A DNA stretch of 45,203 bases from Acidobacteriota bacterium (GCA_028874215.1 JAPPLF010000102.1:1-45203); one strand, 5' to 3'; counted from the first letter of the stretch, positions 31,911 through 42,014 are shown. Notes: generated by a model not told the origin, from the sequence alone. Program-made: numbers and translations.

Positions 31911-33014
31911 ATCCGGATAGTGCTGGGTTTCCAGGCAGAAGCCGGAGCGGCGCTCGTAGACGCGTCCACCCTTGCCGGTCAGCGTCCCGTCCAGGAAGTT
32001 GCCGGTATAGAGCTGGACGCCGGGCTCGGTCGTGTGCACTTCCATGACGCGTCCCGTCATCGGCTCCCTGACTCTTGCCGCCGGCGACGGACCCTCGTCC
32101 TCCTGGTTCAAGACGAAATTGTGATCGTACCCGCCCCCGATTTGGATCTGCTCATAGGGAGAATTGATTCGCGCTCCGATGGGCATCTCGGCCCTGAAGT
32201 CGAAAGGGGTGCCTTCCACCGTCCGGATCTCGCCCGTGGGGATGAGTTCGGCATCGTTGGGAGTGAATGCCGCGGCGTTCAACTCCAGGATGTGCCGCAG
32301 CACGTTCCCCGTTCCCTGGCCCGCCAAGTTGAAGTAGGAGTGCTGGGTCAGGTTGATGGGCGTGGCCCGGTCCGTGGTGGCGCGATAGTCGCAGACCAGT
32401 TCGTTGTCCTCCGTCAGGGTGTAGGTCACCTGGACGTCCAGCTTGCCGGGGTACCCTTCCTCTCCGTCCGCACTGGTGTACTCAAGGACGATGCCGACAC
32501 CGTTTTCGTCCTCGACCGGCCGGTCCTGCCAGACCACCTTGTCGAATCCCTTGATGCCGCCGTGGATGTGGTTGTCCCCGTTGTTCCGGGCCAATTCGTA
32601 CTCGACTCCGTCCAGCGTGAATCGGCCGTTGGATATGCGGTTGGCGTAGCGTCCCACCAAGGTGCCGAAGTATGGATGCTTGGCGAGATAGCCTTCCAAT
32701 GAGTCGAATCCCAGGACGATGTCGTCGAAGTTGCCGTCCCGGTCGGGGGTTCGGAGGGAGACGATGATGCCGCCGTAAGTGATGATCCGGACTTCGATGC
32801 CGGCGGAATTCGTCAAGGTGTAGATCCGGACGCTCTCGCCGTCGGGAGTGGTCCCGAAGTCGGCGGAAGACAAGCTCGGGGAAAAAAGGCGTTCGGGCTC
32901 CATGGTTTCCTTCGATTCGTCGGGAGGCGGGCCACAGGAAAGGGTCCCGGCAAGGACCATCAGAGAGACAACACCCGCGACCACCGAGCAGGATCCGCTC
33001 TTGATGGCATCCAT
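31812..33014 (-). CDS. galM: aldose 1-epimerase (galactose mutarotase-like), exported
   Basis: 400 residues from ATG 33014, with GGGAGGG directly upstream. A frame extension to 33053 is not needed. An N-terminal hydrophobic segment ends in LAGTLSCG, so it may be a lipoprotein, though the lipobox is imperfect. The GalM core shows HIHGGIKGFDKVVW, LTQHSYFNLAGQ with the catalytic-type His, GGGYDHNFVLN, PGVQLYTGN, and a C-terminal Glu in CLETQHYPDSPN. The enzyme interconverts alpha and beta forms of sugars, fitting the surrounding sugar-processing genes. Export is unusual for housekeeping mutarotases and suggests action on sugars released in the periplasm. It diverges from the third cytochrome gene. 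Confidence 0.85.
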   Translation of the reverse strand: MDAIKSGSCSVVAGVVSLMVLAGTLSCGPPPDESKETMEPERLFSPSLSSADFGTTPDGESVRIYTLTNSAGIEVRIITYGGIIVSLRTPDRDGNFDDIVLGFDSLEGYLAKHPYFGTLVGRYANRISNGRFTLDGVEYELARNNGDNHIHGGIKGFDKVVWQDRPVEDENGVGIVLEYTSADGEEGYPGKLDVQVTYTLTEDNELVCDYRATTDRATPINLTQHSYFNLAGQGTGNVLRHILELNAAAFTPNDAELIPTGEIRTVEGTPFDFRAEMPIGARINSPYEQIQIGGGYDHNFVLNQEDEGPSPAARVREPMTGRVMEVHTTEPGVQLYTGNFLDGTLTGKGGRVYERRSGFCLETQHYPDSPNRPEFPSTILRPGETYESRTVFRFPDVRGT

Positions 33015-33205
33015 CTTTCCCTCCCCGCGAGTCCGCGAAAAAGCCGTTCCCATAGGGTTTGACTACACAGCATCGAGACCCTATCCGAACACCGGCGGCA
33101 GCGCAAACCGGCGCTGCCGGGATCTCGTGCAAGTTGTTGATCCAACGTCGGCAAAGTGCGTCGAAGACAGAAAGATATGCTATCGTTTGGGCGCGGGTAC
33201 GAAAC

Positions 33206-36200
33206 GTGCTGATTCCCTGTACCATCGCGATTCCGAACCTCAGGCTCCGCCTCTTGGCGATTCTGTTTCTGGTGCCGTTCCTGGTCCTCGCCAATGGCCG
33301 CTCCCTCCTGTCGGCGCCATCCGGCGCCCAGAGCGACCGCGAGGCCATGGAGTTCTTCGAGACCAAGGTCCGCCCTCTCCTGGTCGAAAACTGCTACTCC
33401 TGCCATGGCGACAATCAGCAGCTCTCCTCGCTCAGAGTCGATTCCCGCGAAGCCCTCATGAAGGGTGGTCTTCGAGGGTCCGCTCTGGTTCCCGGTGATC
33501 CGGACCGGAGCCTGATCATCCAGGCCGTCCGGCATCAGGAGCTGAAGATGCCCCTGGGCCGCATGCTCGCCGACGCCGAGATCGGTCACTTGGAGAGCTG
33601 GGTCCGGATGGGAGCGCCGTGGTCCGCGGTTCCCGACGTGACCAACGAACCCGATTTTTACGCCCGCCTGATCCGGGAGCACTGGGCCTTCCAGCCGGTT
33701 GCCGATCCCGATCCTCCGCAGGTGGATCATCGGAGCTGGTCCGGAACACCGGTCGATCGCTTTCTGCTGGCGGCGCTCCGCAAGGAGGGACTGGAGCCGG
33801 CGGAGCGGGCCGATATCCGTACCCTGGCCCGGCGCCTCAGTTTCTCGGTCGTGGGACTGCCGCCGGATCCGGCCAGCGTGGAGGAGCTGCTCCGGGACCG
33901 GTCCGGGCAGGCCTACGCCAACTTCGTGGACCGTCTCGTGGATTCTCCCCATTTCGGGGAGCATTGGGCGCGTCACTGGATGGACGTGGTGCGTTTCGCC
34001 GAGACCTACGGATACGAGTGGAACTACATCGTCAAGGGAGCCTGGCGCTACCGCGACTACCTGATCCGCGCCTTCAACCAGGACGTCCCCTACGATCAAC
34101 TGGTAAGGGAACATGTCGCCGGCGACCTGCTGGAAGACCCCCGGATCAACGTCCCGCTGGGAATCAACGAATCCGCCACCGGTTCGGCATTCCTCCTCAT
34201 GGGTGAGATGGGGCACGACGACTGCATCGAGTTCCGCGAAATACGCACCGATGTCGTGGACGACCAGATCGACACCCTCACCCGGGCCTTCCAGGGACTC
34301 TCCGTGGCCTGTGCGCGCTGTCACGACCACAAACTGGATCCCATTCCCATCGAGGACTACTACGCACTGTACGGGATCCTGAACAGTGCCCGTCCGGTCA
34401 CCAGCACGCTGGACACGGGTGGTTCCCAGTCTCCGCTGATGCAGCGCCTGCGGGCCCTGAAGCCGCAGATTCGGTCGGAGCTGGCTGCCGCCTGGTTGAA
34501 GCAGGTCGAGGAGATGCCGGCCTATCTCCTGGCGGCGCAGGCCCCGGTCGATCCGGCGTCGGCGGATACCACCACTGATCTCCAGCCCCAACGCCTGGAA
34601 AGATGGATCCAGGCGCTCCAGAAGGAGAGCGTCGATCCGGAGAGCTTTCTCTATCCCTGGTCGACGGTCACCTGCGAAGGGGGTCTGGCGCCGGAACGGT
34701 TTCAGGAACTATGGCAAAAGGTTGCGCCGAAGCACTTGAAAGAGATCCGCGACCGCCAGGCCTATAACACGGAGAACTTCACTTCCCTGTCTCTGAGCGA
34801 CTGGTACCCCGAGGGGGTGGGATTGCTTGAAGGCCGATCGGAGAACGGCGAATTCGTCCTGGCCCCGGAAGGACAGGAGGCGGTCAACGGAGTCTATCCG
34901 GCCGGGATCTATACCCACGCCCTTTCGGAACGGCTGAACGGGGCGCTTCGCTCTCCCTATCTGCCCAAGGAAAAGAAGTTTCTCAGCCTCCAGGTCATGG
35001 GTGGAATGCTCGGCGGGCGCCGGGCGGTGGTGGACAACTGCATGCTGGGCGAGGGCGTCGAAGTCTTCGACAGCACGGACTTGAACTGGCAGAAGATCTC
35101 GACTCTTCAGGACAAGGAGCGGTTTCCCGTCTATGTCGAGCTGGTCACCAAGACCAGCAACCCCCGGCTCCCGGACCGGCCCAAGAGGATCAAGGGATTC
35201 ACCGAGGAGAAGATGGCGGCGCCCGGATCCTATTTCGGCATTGCCCGGGCCATGTTCCACGACGTGGAGGATCCTCCCCGCAAGGATCTTTCCCATCTGT
35301 TGCCCTTGTTTCGGGACCCGGCTCCCAAAGATCCCACGGAAGCCGCCCGGCGCTACGCGGAGCGAAGCCGTGAGGCTATGGAGGCCTGGTCCCGGGGAAC
35401 ACCCGACGAAAACGACGTCCGCTGGATCCATTGGCTCGTCACGAACCACCTGGTGGACAATTCCGTCGATCTCACTCCCAGACTCTCGCAACTGATTGCC
35501 GAGTACCGAGGCATCGAATCCGGCATTTCTCAACCCCAGACCATCAACTCGTTGCTGGACATGGGTTCGGGGCGGGACTATTCCCTGCTGAAAAGTGGTG
35601 ACGCCGAGAATCCGGGGGACCCCGTACCGCGCCGCTACCTGACCGCGCTCACCGGGGGACGGACCCTCGAATCCAATGGAAGCGGCCGGCAGGAGCTGGC
35701 GGAACTCATTGCCTCTCCCCGGAACCCCCTCACCGCACGGGTCATGGTCAACCGGGTCTGGAACTACCTTTTCGGACGAGGCCTGGTAGCCACAATCAAC
35801 GACTTCGGCAACTTCGGGGAGCGTCCCTCCCACGCCCAGCTACTCGACCATCTGGCGAACCGGTTCATCGCCGACGGCTGGTCCCTGAAACGGCTGGTCC
35901 GGCGGCTGGTCCTTACCCAGGCTTTCCAACAGTCGAGCCGGACGTCCGAGGCAGCCTCGCGGATCGACCCTGAGAACCGGCTTCTGCACCATTACCCGGT
36001 CAGGCGCCTTGAGGCCGAGGCCATACGTGACTCTATTCTGGCCACTTCGGGCCGTTTCGATCCCTTGCGCTACGGTCCCAGTATCGAACCCTATCGGCTG
36101 AAGACGAAGGAGTACCGGAAGCTCCACGCCGGTCCACTGGACGGGCACGGGCGCCGGAGCGTTTACCTGCGGGTCACCCGCATGGAGGGCCCCCGGTTTC

Positions 36201-36559
36201 TGGAACTCTTCGATTTTCCCGTCCCCTCCGTCTCCAGAGGGCGTCGGGACGTGACGAACGTGCCCTCCCAGGCTCTCGCCATGCTCAATGATCCCTTTGT
36301 GATCCAACAGGCGGATTTTTGGGCCGACAGGATTCTGGAACACGAAGGGGGGACGCTGGAGGAACGCTTGGAACGAATGTTTGTCAAGGCGTTCTCCCGG
36401 CCCCCGAGTGCCGAAGAGGTGGCCCGTTTCGTAGAGCTGGCCCGGAAGCTGGGACGCTTGTATCAGGTTCCGCAAGAGCATATCCTGGCCAGCAAAGTGA
36501 TTTGGAAGGACGTGGCCCACAGTCTCTTCAACACGAAAGAGTTCATCTACCTGAGGTAA
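33206..36559 (+). CDS. planctomycete-type cytochrome c / DUF1549 / DUF1553 protein, copy 3
   Basis: About 1117 residues if started at GTG 33206. No in-frame ATG precedes the signal segment, and a TTG at 33059 would give a 1166-residue form. A hydrophobic leader (LLAILFLVPFLVLANG) is followed by the cytochrome domain with CYSCH near 63-67 and LRVDSREALMKGG. DUF1549 has CARCHDHKLDPI near 368. The central part (about 430-780) is a long insert containing FLSLQVMGGMLGGRRAVVDNC and VYVELVTKTSNP, unlike the insert in copy 2. DUF1553 opens at about 830 (LAELIASPRNPLTARVMVNR). The DUF1501 partner follows after 4 bases. This is the largest of the three copies. Confidence 0.9.
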   Translation: MLIPCTIAIPNLRLRLLAILFLVPFLVLANGRSLLSAPSGAQSDREAMEFFETKVRPLLVENCYSCHGDNQQLSSLRVDSREALMKGGLRGSALVPGDPDRSLIIQAVRHQELKMPLGRMLADAEIGHLESWVRMGAPWSAVPDVTNEPDFYARLIREHWAFQPVADPDPPQVDHRSWSGTPVDRFLLAALRKEGLEPAERADIRTLARRLSFSVVGLPPDPASVEELLRDRSGQAYANFVDRLVDSPHFGEHWARHWMDVVRFAETYGYEWNYIVKGAWRYRDYLIRAFNQDVPYDQLVREHVAGDLLEDPRINVPLGINESATGSAFLLMGEMGHDDCIEFREIRTDVVDDQIDTLTRAFQGLSVACARCHDHKLDPIPIEDYYALYGILNSARPVTSTLDTGGSQSPLMQRLRALKPQIRSELAAAWLKQVEEMPAYLLAAQAPVDPASADTTTDLQPQRLERWIQALQKESVDPESFLYPWSTVTCEGGLAPERFQELWQKVAPKHLKEIRDRQAYNTENFTSLSLSDWYPEGVGLLEGRSENGEFVLAPEGQEAVNGVYPAGIYTHALSERLNGALRSPYLPKEKKFLSLQVMGGMLGGRRAVVDNCMLGEGVEVFDSTDLNWQKISTLQDKERFPVYVELVTKTSNPRLPDRPKRIKGFTEEKMAAPGSYFGIARAMFHDVEDPPRKDLSHLLPLFRDPAPKDPTEAARRYAERSREAMEAWSRGTPDENDVRWIHWLVTNHLVDNSVDLTPRLSQLIAEYRGIESGISQPQTINSLLDMGSGRDYSLLKSGDAENPGDPVPRRYLTALTGGRTLESNGSGRQELAELIASPRNPLTARVMVNRVWNYLFGRGLVATINDFGNFGERPSHAQLLDHLANRFIADGWSLKRLVRRLVLTQAFQQSSRTSEAASRIDPENRLLHHYPVRRLEAEAIRDSILATSGRFDPLRYGPSIEPYRLKTKEYRKLHAGPLDGHGRRSVYLRVTRMEGPRFLELFDFPVPSVSRGRRDVTNVPSQALAMLNDPFVIQQADFWADRILEHEGGTLEERLERMFVKAFSRPPSAEEVARFVELARKLGRLYQVPQEHILASKVIWKDVAHSLFNTKEFIYLR

Positions 36560-36563
36560 TGCC

Positions 36564-37988
36564 ATGACCCAGCAAAACAAGGAACAAGGCCTTTGTCCGG
36601 GTTGCCTCGGCGCTCCGCTGACACGGCGCCAGATGCTGTCGTTGAGCGCCAACGGGTTCGGACTGACCGCCCTGTCCGCTCTTATGGCTGAAGACGCCTA
36701 CGCTGGTCTGGTCCCGACTCCACCGACCCATTTCGAGCCCAAGGTCAAGAACGTCATCCTCTGTTTCATGCCCGGCGGTGTCTCGCAGATGGACACCTTC
36801 GATCCCAAACCCAAGCTGAGCGAGTTGCACGGCAAGCCCTCCGGTGACGGGATCCGGACCTATCAGGGTTGTCACTGGACCTTCAGGAAATACGGGAAAT
36901 CGGGGATCCCCGTGAGTGAGCTCTTTCCTCACATCGCCACCTGCGTGGATGATCTGGCCATTGTTCGCTCCATGGTCTCCAACTTCCCGCTGCACCCGCG
37001 CGGCAACATCCTTTTCCACACCGGCCGCAACGTCGGCGGTTACCCGAGTCTGGGATCCTGGATCACCTACGCGCTGGGGAGCGAGAACAAGAACCTGCCC
37101 GGATACGTCCTTCTCCACCCTGAAGCCACGTCGATCCCGCCGGGAGGATTGGAGAACTTCTCCAACGGCTTCCTCCCCGCAACCCACCAGGCGTTGCCTG
37201 TGAAGGCGGAGGGGACACCCATCGAGAACCTGGTCCCCGCCGACGAGGGCGCCATCCAGAACACCAAGTTGTCGGTGTTGCTGGACCAGGATCGGGATTT
37301 TCTGGCCGAGGCCGGCAGAAACGACGCCGTCGAGTCGGCCATCCGAAACTACGAAATGGCCTACCGGATGCAGTCCCTCGTCCCTGATGTGCTGGACCTG
37401 TCTCGCGAAACGGAAGCTACAAAGCGGCTCTACGGCCTGGACACCTCCAACAAGGACCAGCGGAACTATGCCCTGCAATGCCTCCGGGCGCGGCGGCTGA
37501 TCGAGTCGGGCGTCCGTTTCGTGGAGGTGACGCCGCCCGTCCTTTTCGGCGCCACCAACGGCACGTGGGACCAGCACACCAACCTGAAGAAAGGACATGA
37601 GGGGAACGCCCTGGTGGCGGATCAGTCTGTGGCCGCCCTGATCAAGGACCTCAAGTCCAGAGGAATGTTGGATGAGACGCTGGTCATCTGGGGCACCGAG
37701 TTCGGCCGCACGGTGGACACCGGAACCAACGGAGACGGCCGCGACCATCTGGAGACGGCCTTCACCATCTGGATGGCCGGCGGTGGGGTCAAGGGGGGGA
37801 CCGTGTATGGCCGGACCGACGACATCGGCAAGACCGTGGTGGAAAACAAGACCACCGTCCACGACCTGCACGCCACCATCCTGCATCTGCTGGGACTGGA
37901 CCACGAGCGCCTGGTCTATCGTTTCGGGGGCCGCGACGAGAGTCTGACCGACGTCCACGGCCGCGTGGTCCACGAAATTCTGGCCTGA
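36564..37988 (+). CDS. DUF1501 protein, Tat-exported, copy 3
   Basis: 474 residues. The start ATG is 4 bases past the cytochrome stop, with GAGGTAA as the ribosome site. Before the twin-arginine leader (LTRRQMLSLSANGFG) sits a short extension with two cysteines (LCPGCLGAP) that copies 1 and 2 lack. Family marks are MPGGVSQMDTFDPKPKL, GTWDQHTNLKKGHEGN, VIWGTEFGRTVDT and [16 protein letters not shown]. The [12 protein letters not shown] element is nearly identical in all three copies. It is a partner of the cytochrome protein upstream. The reaction is unknown. Confidence 0.9.
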   Translation: MTQQNKEQGLCPGCLGAPLTRRQMLSLSANGFGLTALSALMAEDAYAGLVPTPPTHFEPKVKNVILCFMPGGVSQMDTFDPKPKLSELHGKPSGDGIRTYQGCHWTFRKYGKSGIPVSELFPHIATCVDDLAIVRSMVSNFPLHPRGNILFHTGRNVGGYPSLGSWITYALGSENKNLPGYVLLHPEATSIPPGGLENFSNGFLPATHQALPVKAEGTPIENLVPADEGAIQNTKLSVLLDQDRDFLAEAGRNDAVESAIRNYEMAYRMQSLVPDVLDLSRETEATKRLYGLDTSNKDQRNYALQCLRARRLIESGVRFVEVTPPVLFGATNGTWDQHTNLKKGHEGNALVADQSVAALIKDLKSRGMLDETLVIWGTEFGRTVDTGTNGDGRDHLETAFTIWMAGGGVKGGTVYGRTDDIGKTVVENKTTVHDLHATILHLLGLDHERLVYRFGGRDESLTDVHGRVVHEILA

Positions 37989-38027
37989 TATCGGGGCTGG
38001 CCGGTTGGCCGTCATCCAACTTCACCC

Positions 38028-38966
38028 ATGCCCCGTCACCGCCCCCTGCTGGCAGACAACATCCTCGAACTGATCGGCAACACGCCGCTGGTGCGGGTCC
38101 AGCGCCTGACTCGTCCCGGGTCCGCCGAGCTCCTGTTGAAACTGGAGTCCCTGAACCCCTCCTTCAGCGTCAAGGACCGGATCGCCTACGCCATGCTGAA
38201 GCAGGCGCAGGACGAAGGCAGGATCCAACCCGGAAAGACCGTCATCGTCGAGCCCACCAGCGGCAACACGGGGATCGGCCTGGCCATGGCCTCGGCCGTA
38301 ATGGGGTACCGCCTGATCCTGACCATGCCCGACACCATGTCCATGGAACGCAGGCGCGTCCTTCAGGCCATGGGCGCCGAACTGGTCCTGACCCCCGAGG
38401 TCCGGGGGATGACCGCCGCCATCGAAAAGGCGGAAGAACTGGTGAGCCGGCTCCCCGACGCCTACATGCCGCAACAGTTCAACAACCCGGCCAATCCCCG
38501 GGTTCACCGTCACACGACGGCCCTGGAGATCCTGGAGGCGACGGACGGGAGGTTGGATGCGTTCGTTGCGGGCGTGGGAACGGGGGGCACCATCACGGGA
38601 GTCGGTGAGATCCTGAAACGGGAATTGCGCGACGTCCTGATCGTTGCAGTGGAACCCGCCGATTCACCGGTGCTTGCGGGCGGAGAGCCGGGTCCCCACG
38701 AGATCCAGGGGATCGGAGCCGGATTCGTCCCGTCGGTCCTGAATCGCAACGTCATCGACGAGATCATCCACGTCGATTTCGAGGACGCCCGCCTTGTCAC
38801 CCGGGACATGGCCCGCAAAGAGGGCATCTTCGCGGGCATCTCATCGGGGTCCAACTGCTGGGCCGCGCTCCAGGTCGCGCGTAGGCTGGGGACGGGCGCC
38901 CGCGTCGTCGCCATGGTCTGCGACCTGGGCGAACGCTACCTGAGCCACCCGGTCTATTCGGAATAG
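38028..38966 (+). CDS. cysK: cysteine synthase (O-acetylserine sulfhydrylase)
   Basis: 312 residues, the normal length of CysK. The PLP lysine is Lys49 in SFSVKDR. The substrate-binding loop is PTSGNTG (76-82), and the phosphate-binding loop is GTGGT (184-188). ISSGSNCWAA closes the active site near the C-terminus. The enzyme forms cysteine from O-acetylserine and sulfide in the cytoplasm. CysM-like specificity for thiosulfate cannot be excluded. It begins 39 bases after the DUF1501 gene and could be read from the same message, though no functional tie is apparent. Confidence 0.9.
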   Translation: MPRHRPLLADNILELIGNTPLVRVQRLTRPGSAELLLKLESLNPSFSVKDRIAYAMLKQAQDEGRIQPGKTVIVEPTSGNTGIGLAMASAVMGYRLILTMPDTMSMERRRVLQAMGAELVLTPEVRGMTAAIEKAEELVSRLPDAYMPQQFNNPANPRVHRHTTALEILEATDGRLDAFVAGVGTGGTITGVGEILKRELRDVLIVAVEPADSPVLAGGEPGPHEIQGIGAGFVPSVLNRNVIDEIIHVDFEDARLVTRDMARKEGIFAGISSGSNCWAALQVARRLGTGARVVAMVCDLGERYLSHPVYSE

Positions 38967-39040
38967 GCAAGATTCCCAAAAGCCTCTGTGCGAGGCGGCA
39001 ACACAACGAATTCCAACGCGTCCATTCCCTCCAGAAACCG

Positions 39041-41935
39041 GTGAAGACAGGCTTACCAGATCGGATCACTGCCAAAGGTTCGTGGTTTCATCGGGTTTTC
39101 TGTTCGGGATATTCACGGCTCGCCGTTGCGGATGGCACCCTTCGTTTGCACGGTTCTCGGACGCGCACGGAAGTCGAGATCAACCTCAGCCGTATCGATC
39201 GTATTGCGAAAGTCTCGGGATGGTTTGGTCGTTGCCGACTCAGGATACGCCCGAAATCCAAAAAGCCCTTTTCGATTCGTGGGCTGGATTCGATTTCCGC
39301 AGACCGAGTCGTTGAGGCCGTTCGATTCGTAGCAGCTCAGCGGGCTTTGGAACTGGCCCCGAGACTGTTGGAATTCGACCAGCGAATTCAGGCAAATTTG
39401 CGTGGCCGGGAATATTTTCGCTGCTCTTCCGCGGATGCGCTTCGTGCTCAGATCGAAACTTTGGTGCAGGACGGCAACCTGGAACTCGTCCGCATCCATT
39501 TGCCGATACCCGCAATAAATGCCTTGGTTCGCCTCCGTGAGTTCAGGTGCCGAGAACAATTGGAAACGGCTCGCGAGCGAGGGAATTCCAGGTTCGTCAG
39601 GGCGCAAGCAGGAGCTGTTCGCACCGCGTCCTCCGGCGTTTTAGATCACACGCTTACGGACGAACAGGCACACGCAATTGCCACGGACGAGGACGTTACT
39701 CTCGTATTGGCCGGCGCCGGAACCGGAAAGACTGCGGTAATCACCGGCAAAATCGCCTATCTCGTCCGCCACCAAGAAATTGACCCTAAAGAAATCCTTG
39801 TATTGGCCTTCAACACGAAGGCTGCAGACGAGATCCGGAACCGCCTGCCAAGGGACCTCCAAGGCGCAACCGTCCGCACGTTCCATTCCTTCGGGATGCG
39901 TACTCTGGGAGCGGCACGAGGCAGGAAGCCTCAGATTTCGACTCTTGCCGACGACCCCGCAAAAATGGCTCAGGCCATAGACGAGATTCTTGAAGAGTTG
40001 CTTACGTCGAAGCAGCATAAAGAGCAGGTGGCGGAACTCCTGACCCTGCATAGAAACCCCTACAGGTCCCCGTTCGATTTCAAGACAGCTAGTGACTATT
40101 TCTCGTACGTGCGCCTTTGCGAGCTTCGAACCTTAAGTGGAGATCTGGTCAAGAGTTTCGAAGAGGTCCAGATTGCCAACTTCCTCTCCATGAATGGCAT
40201 CAAGTTCCAGTATGAAAAACCTTACCCCGTAAACACGGCCGACAAACGGCACCGGCAATACATGCCCGACTTCTACCTCCCCGACCACAAGATTTACATT
40301 GAGCACTTCGCGCTCAACGAGGAAGGTGACGCTCCGACGTTCTTCCGCAACTATCAGGACGGTGTCTATTGGAAACGGTGCATTCACAGACGCTATGGCA
40401 CCAAGTTGATTGAAACGTATAGTTGGCAGGCCCGCCGTGGAATTCTCCTCCGGGAACTTGAAAAACTTCTTGAACACAGCAGTGTAGACTTCCGCCCGGT
40501 TTCCATCGACCGCCTGCTTGAAGACCTCAGATCGATCCTGGAGTCATGGCTGTCCAGATTGATCCTTTCGTTTCTCAAGCACGTCAAGACGAGCATTCTG
40601 TCAGCGGACGATCTGACCCGCCGCGCAAAGAAATCACCCGACAAGTTTCGGAGTTCAGCTTTTCTGAAAGTTTTCGAAGCCGTGCGGGTGCGTTATGAGA
40701 AGAGGCTCGCGAAAGAAGGCGCAGTCGACTTCGAAGACCTGATCAACGAGGCCGCCCGGCATATTCGCGATCCTCGTTCTTTTGCGCAGTATCGCTATAT
40801 CCTCGTCGACGAGTTTCAAGACATTTCCGCCAGCCGAATGGCGCTGCTGACAGCCCTCAATACACCCGAAACCGCTTATTTTCTGGTTGGTGACGATTGG
40901 CAATCAATCTACCGTTTTGCAGGCAGCGACGTGAGCCTCGTTCGTGGCTGTGGAGAGTACCTTGGCCACGTCCGTGAACATTGTCTGAGCACGACCTTCA
41001 GATACGGCAGTCGCGTCGCCGATCCCACGTCGGAATTTGTGCAGCGGAACCCCGAACAAACCCAGAGAAGCCTTCGTGCCCACAGCGATGAACTCGATAT
41101 GGGTATCACGGTGGTTGCATCCAAGGAACCATCTCAGGGGGTCGAGCGCGCACTCGATGACATCCTGGAACAGGTACGAACTCGGGACCAAAGTAGTCCA
41201 GGACACGACAAGAATGATTCGTCCGTACTGGCACTCGGTCGTTATAAAAATAGTGTGAATGCCGTAAGAGAGGCAGCCAAGTCCAGACGCATGGGCGTCG
41301 ACTTCAGCACGGTCCACAGTGCGAAGGGGCGCGAAGCCGATTTTTCTCTCGTACTCGACCTTAAGGACGACAGGATGGGTTTCCCTTCACAAATCGACGA
41401 CGATCCTTTACTCAATCTCGCCTTACCCCCAATGCGAGAGCATCCCTTCCCCCACGCGGAAGAACGCCGCTTGTTTTACGTTGCGGCAACCCGGGCCAAG
41501 CGAGCGGTCTACTTGATAGCGGATCAGATCCACACTTCAAGTTTCGTTCGGGAACTGGTCCAGGACTACGAGGGTATTCGTCGAATTGGTGATCCGGCGC
41601 AATCCTCAGCACCAGACTGCCCTCGCTGTGGAGGGTATCTCGTCGAATCAAGGACTGGGAGGACTCTTCGTTGCGTCAACAACCCGATGTGCAAGCATCA
41701 GGCACCCCGGTGCGAAACCTGTAAACAGGGATATTCTCTATCCGACGGGCAAAGAACAAAGTGCTCCAATCGCCGTTGCGAGTCCTCTCCGAGGGCTTGT
41801 CCCAGTTGTAAATACGGGATTCTTGTTTTGCGAAGTGGTCCGTATGGGCAGTTCCTGGGATGTAGCGGGTACTGGGATGAACCACCATGTACCTATAAGC
41901 AAAGGCTGCCGCCGGATCGTTTTCTTGGGAAGTGA
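39041..41935 (+). CDS. HelD-like UvrD-family helicase with nuclease-type insert and topoisomerase zinc ribbons
   Basis: 964 residues from GTG 39041, with no clear ribosome site. The N-terminal PH-like domain (about 20-85) resembles that of helicase IV. Walker A is AGAGTGKT (224-231), followed by VLAFNTKAADEIRNR. Between motifs Ia and II sits a stretch with YMPDFYLPDHKIYIEHF and KLIETYS (about 390-463). This looks like a PD-(D/E)XK-type nuclease fold, although the catalytic Lys is not certain. Walker B is DEFQD near 589, and the late motif YVAATRAKR is near 812. The tail (about 860-964) has three or four C4 zinc ribbons of the topoisomerase IA type (CPRCGG, CETC...CSNRRC, CPSC...C). Codons are less GC-rich than in neighbours, hinting at transfer. 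Repair, recombination or anti-phage roles are possible. Confidence 0.85.
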   Translation: MKTGLPDRITAKGSWFHRVFCSGYSRLAVADGTLRLHGSRTRTEVEINLSRIDRIAKVSGWFGRCRLRIRPKSKKPFSIRGLDSISADRVVEAVRFVAAQRALELAPRLLEFDQRIQANLRGREYFRCSSADALRAQIETLVQDGNLELVRIHLPIPAINALVRLREFRCREQLETARERGNSRFVRAQAGAVRTASSGVLDHTLTDEQAHAIATDEDVTLVLAGAGTGKTAVITGKIAYLVRHQEIDPKEILVLAFNTKAADEIRNRLPRDLQGATVRTFHSFGMRTLGAARGRKPQISTLADDPAKMAQAIDEILEELLTSKQHKEQVAELLTLHRNPYRSPFDFKTASDYFSYVRLCELRTLSGDLVKSFEEVQIANFLSMNGIKFQYEKPYPVNTADKRHRQYMPDFYLPDHKIYIEHFALNEEGDAPTFFRNYQDGVYWKRCIHRRYGTKLIETYSWQARRGILLRELEKLLEHSSVDFRPVSIDRLLEDLRSILESWLSRLILSFLKHVKTSILSADDLTRRAKKSPDKFRSSAFLKVFEAVRVRYEKRLAKEGAVDFEDLINEAARHIRDPRSFAQYRYILVDEFQDISASRMALLTALNTPETAYFLVGDDWQSIYRFAGSDVSLVRGCGEYLGHVREHCLSTTFRYGSRVADPTSEFVQRNPEQTQRSLRAHSDELDMGITVVASKEPSQGVERALDDILEQVRTRDQSSPGHDKNDSSVLALGRYKNSVNAVREAAKSRRMGVDFSTVHSAKGREADFSLVLDLKDDRMGFPSQIDDDPLLNLALPPMREHPFPHAEERRLFYVAATRAKRAVYLIADQIHTSSFVRELVQDYEGIRRIGDPAQSSAPDCPRCGGYLVESRTGRTLRCVNNPMCKHQAPRCETCKQGYSLSDGQRTKCSNRRCESSPRACPSCKYGILVLRSGPYGQFLGCSGYWDEPPCTYKQRLPPDRFLGK

Positions 41936-42014
41936 TCGAATCAGGACTGCACGGACATCGTTGCCGAACGACCATCAGCACGATGAGAATGCTGCTTGTC
42001 GAAGCGACGTGAGG

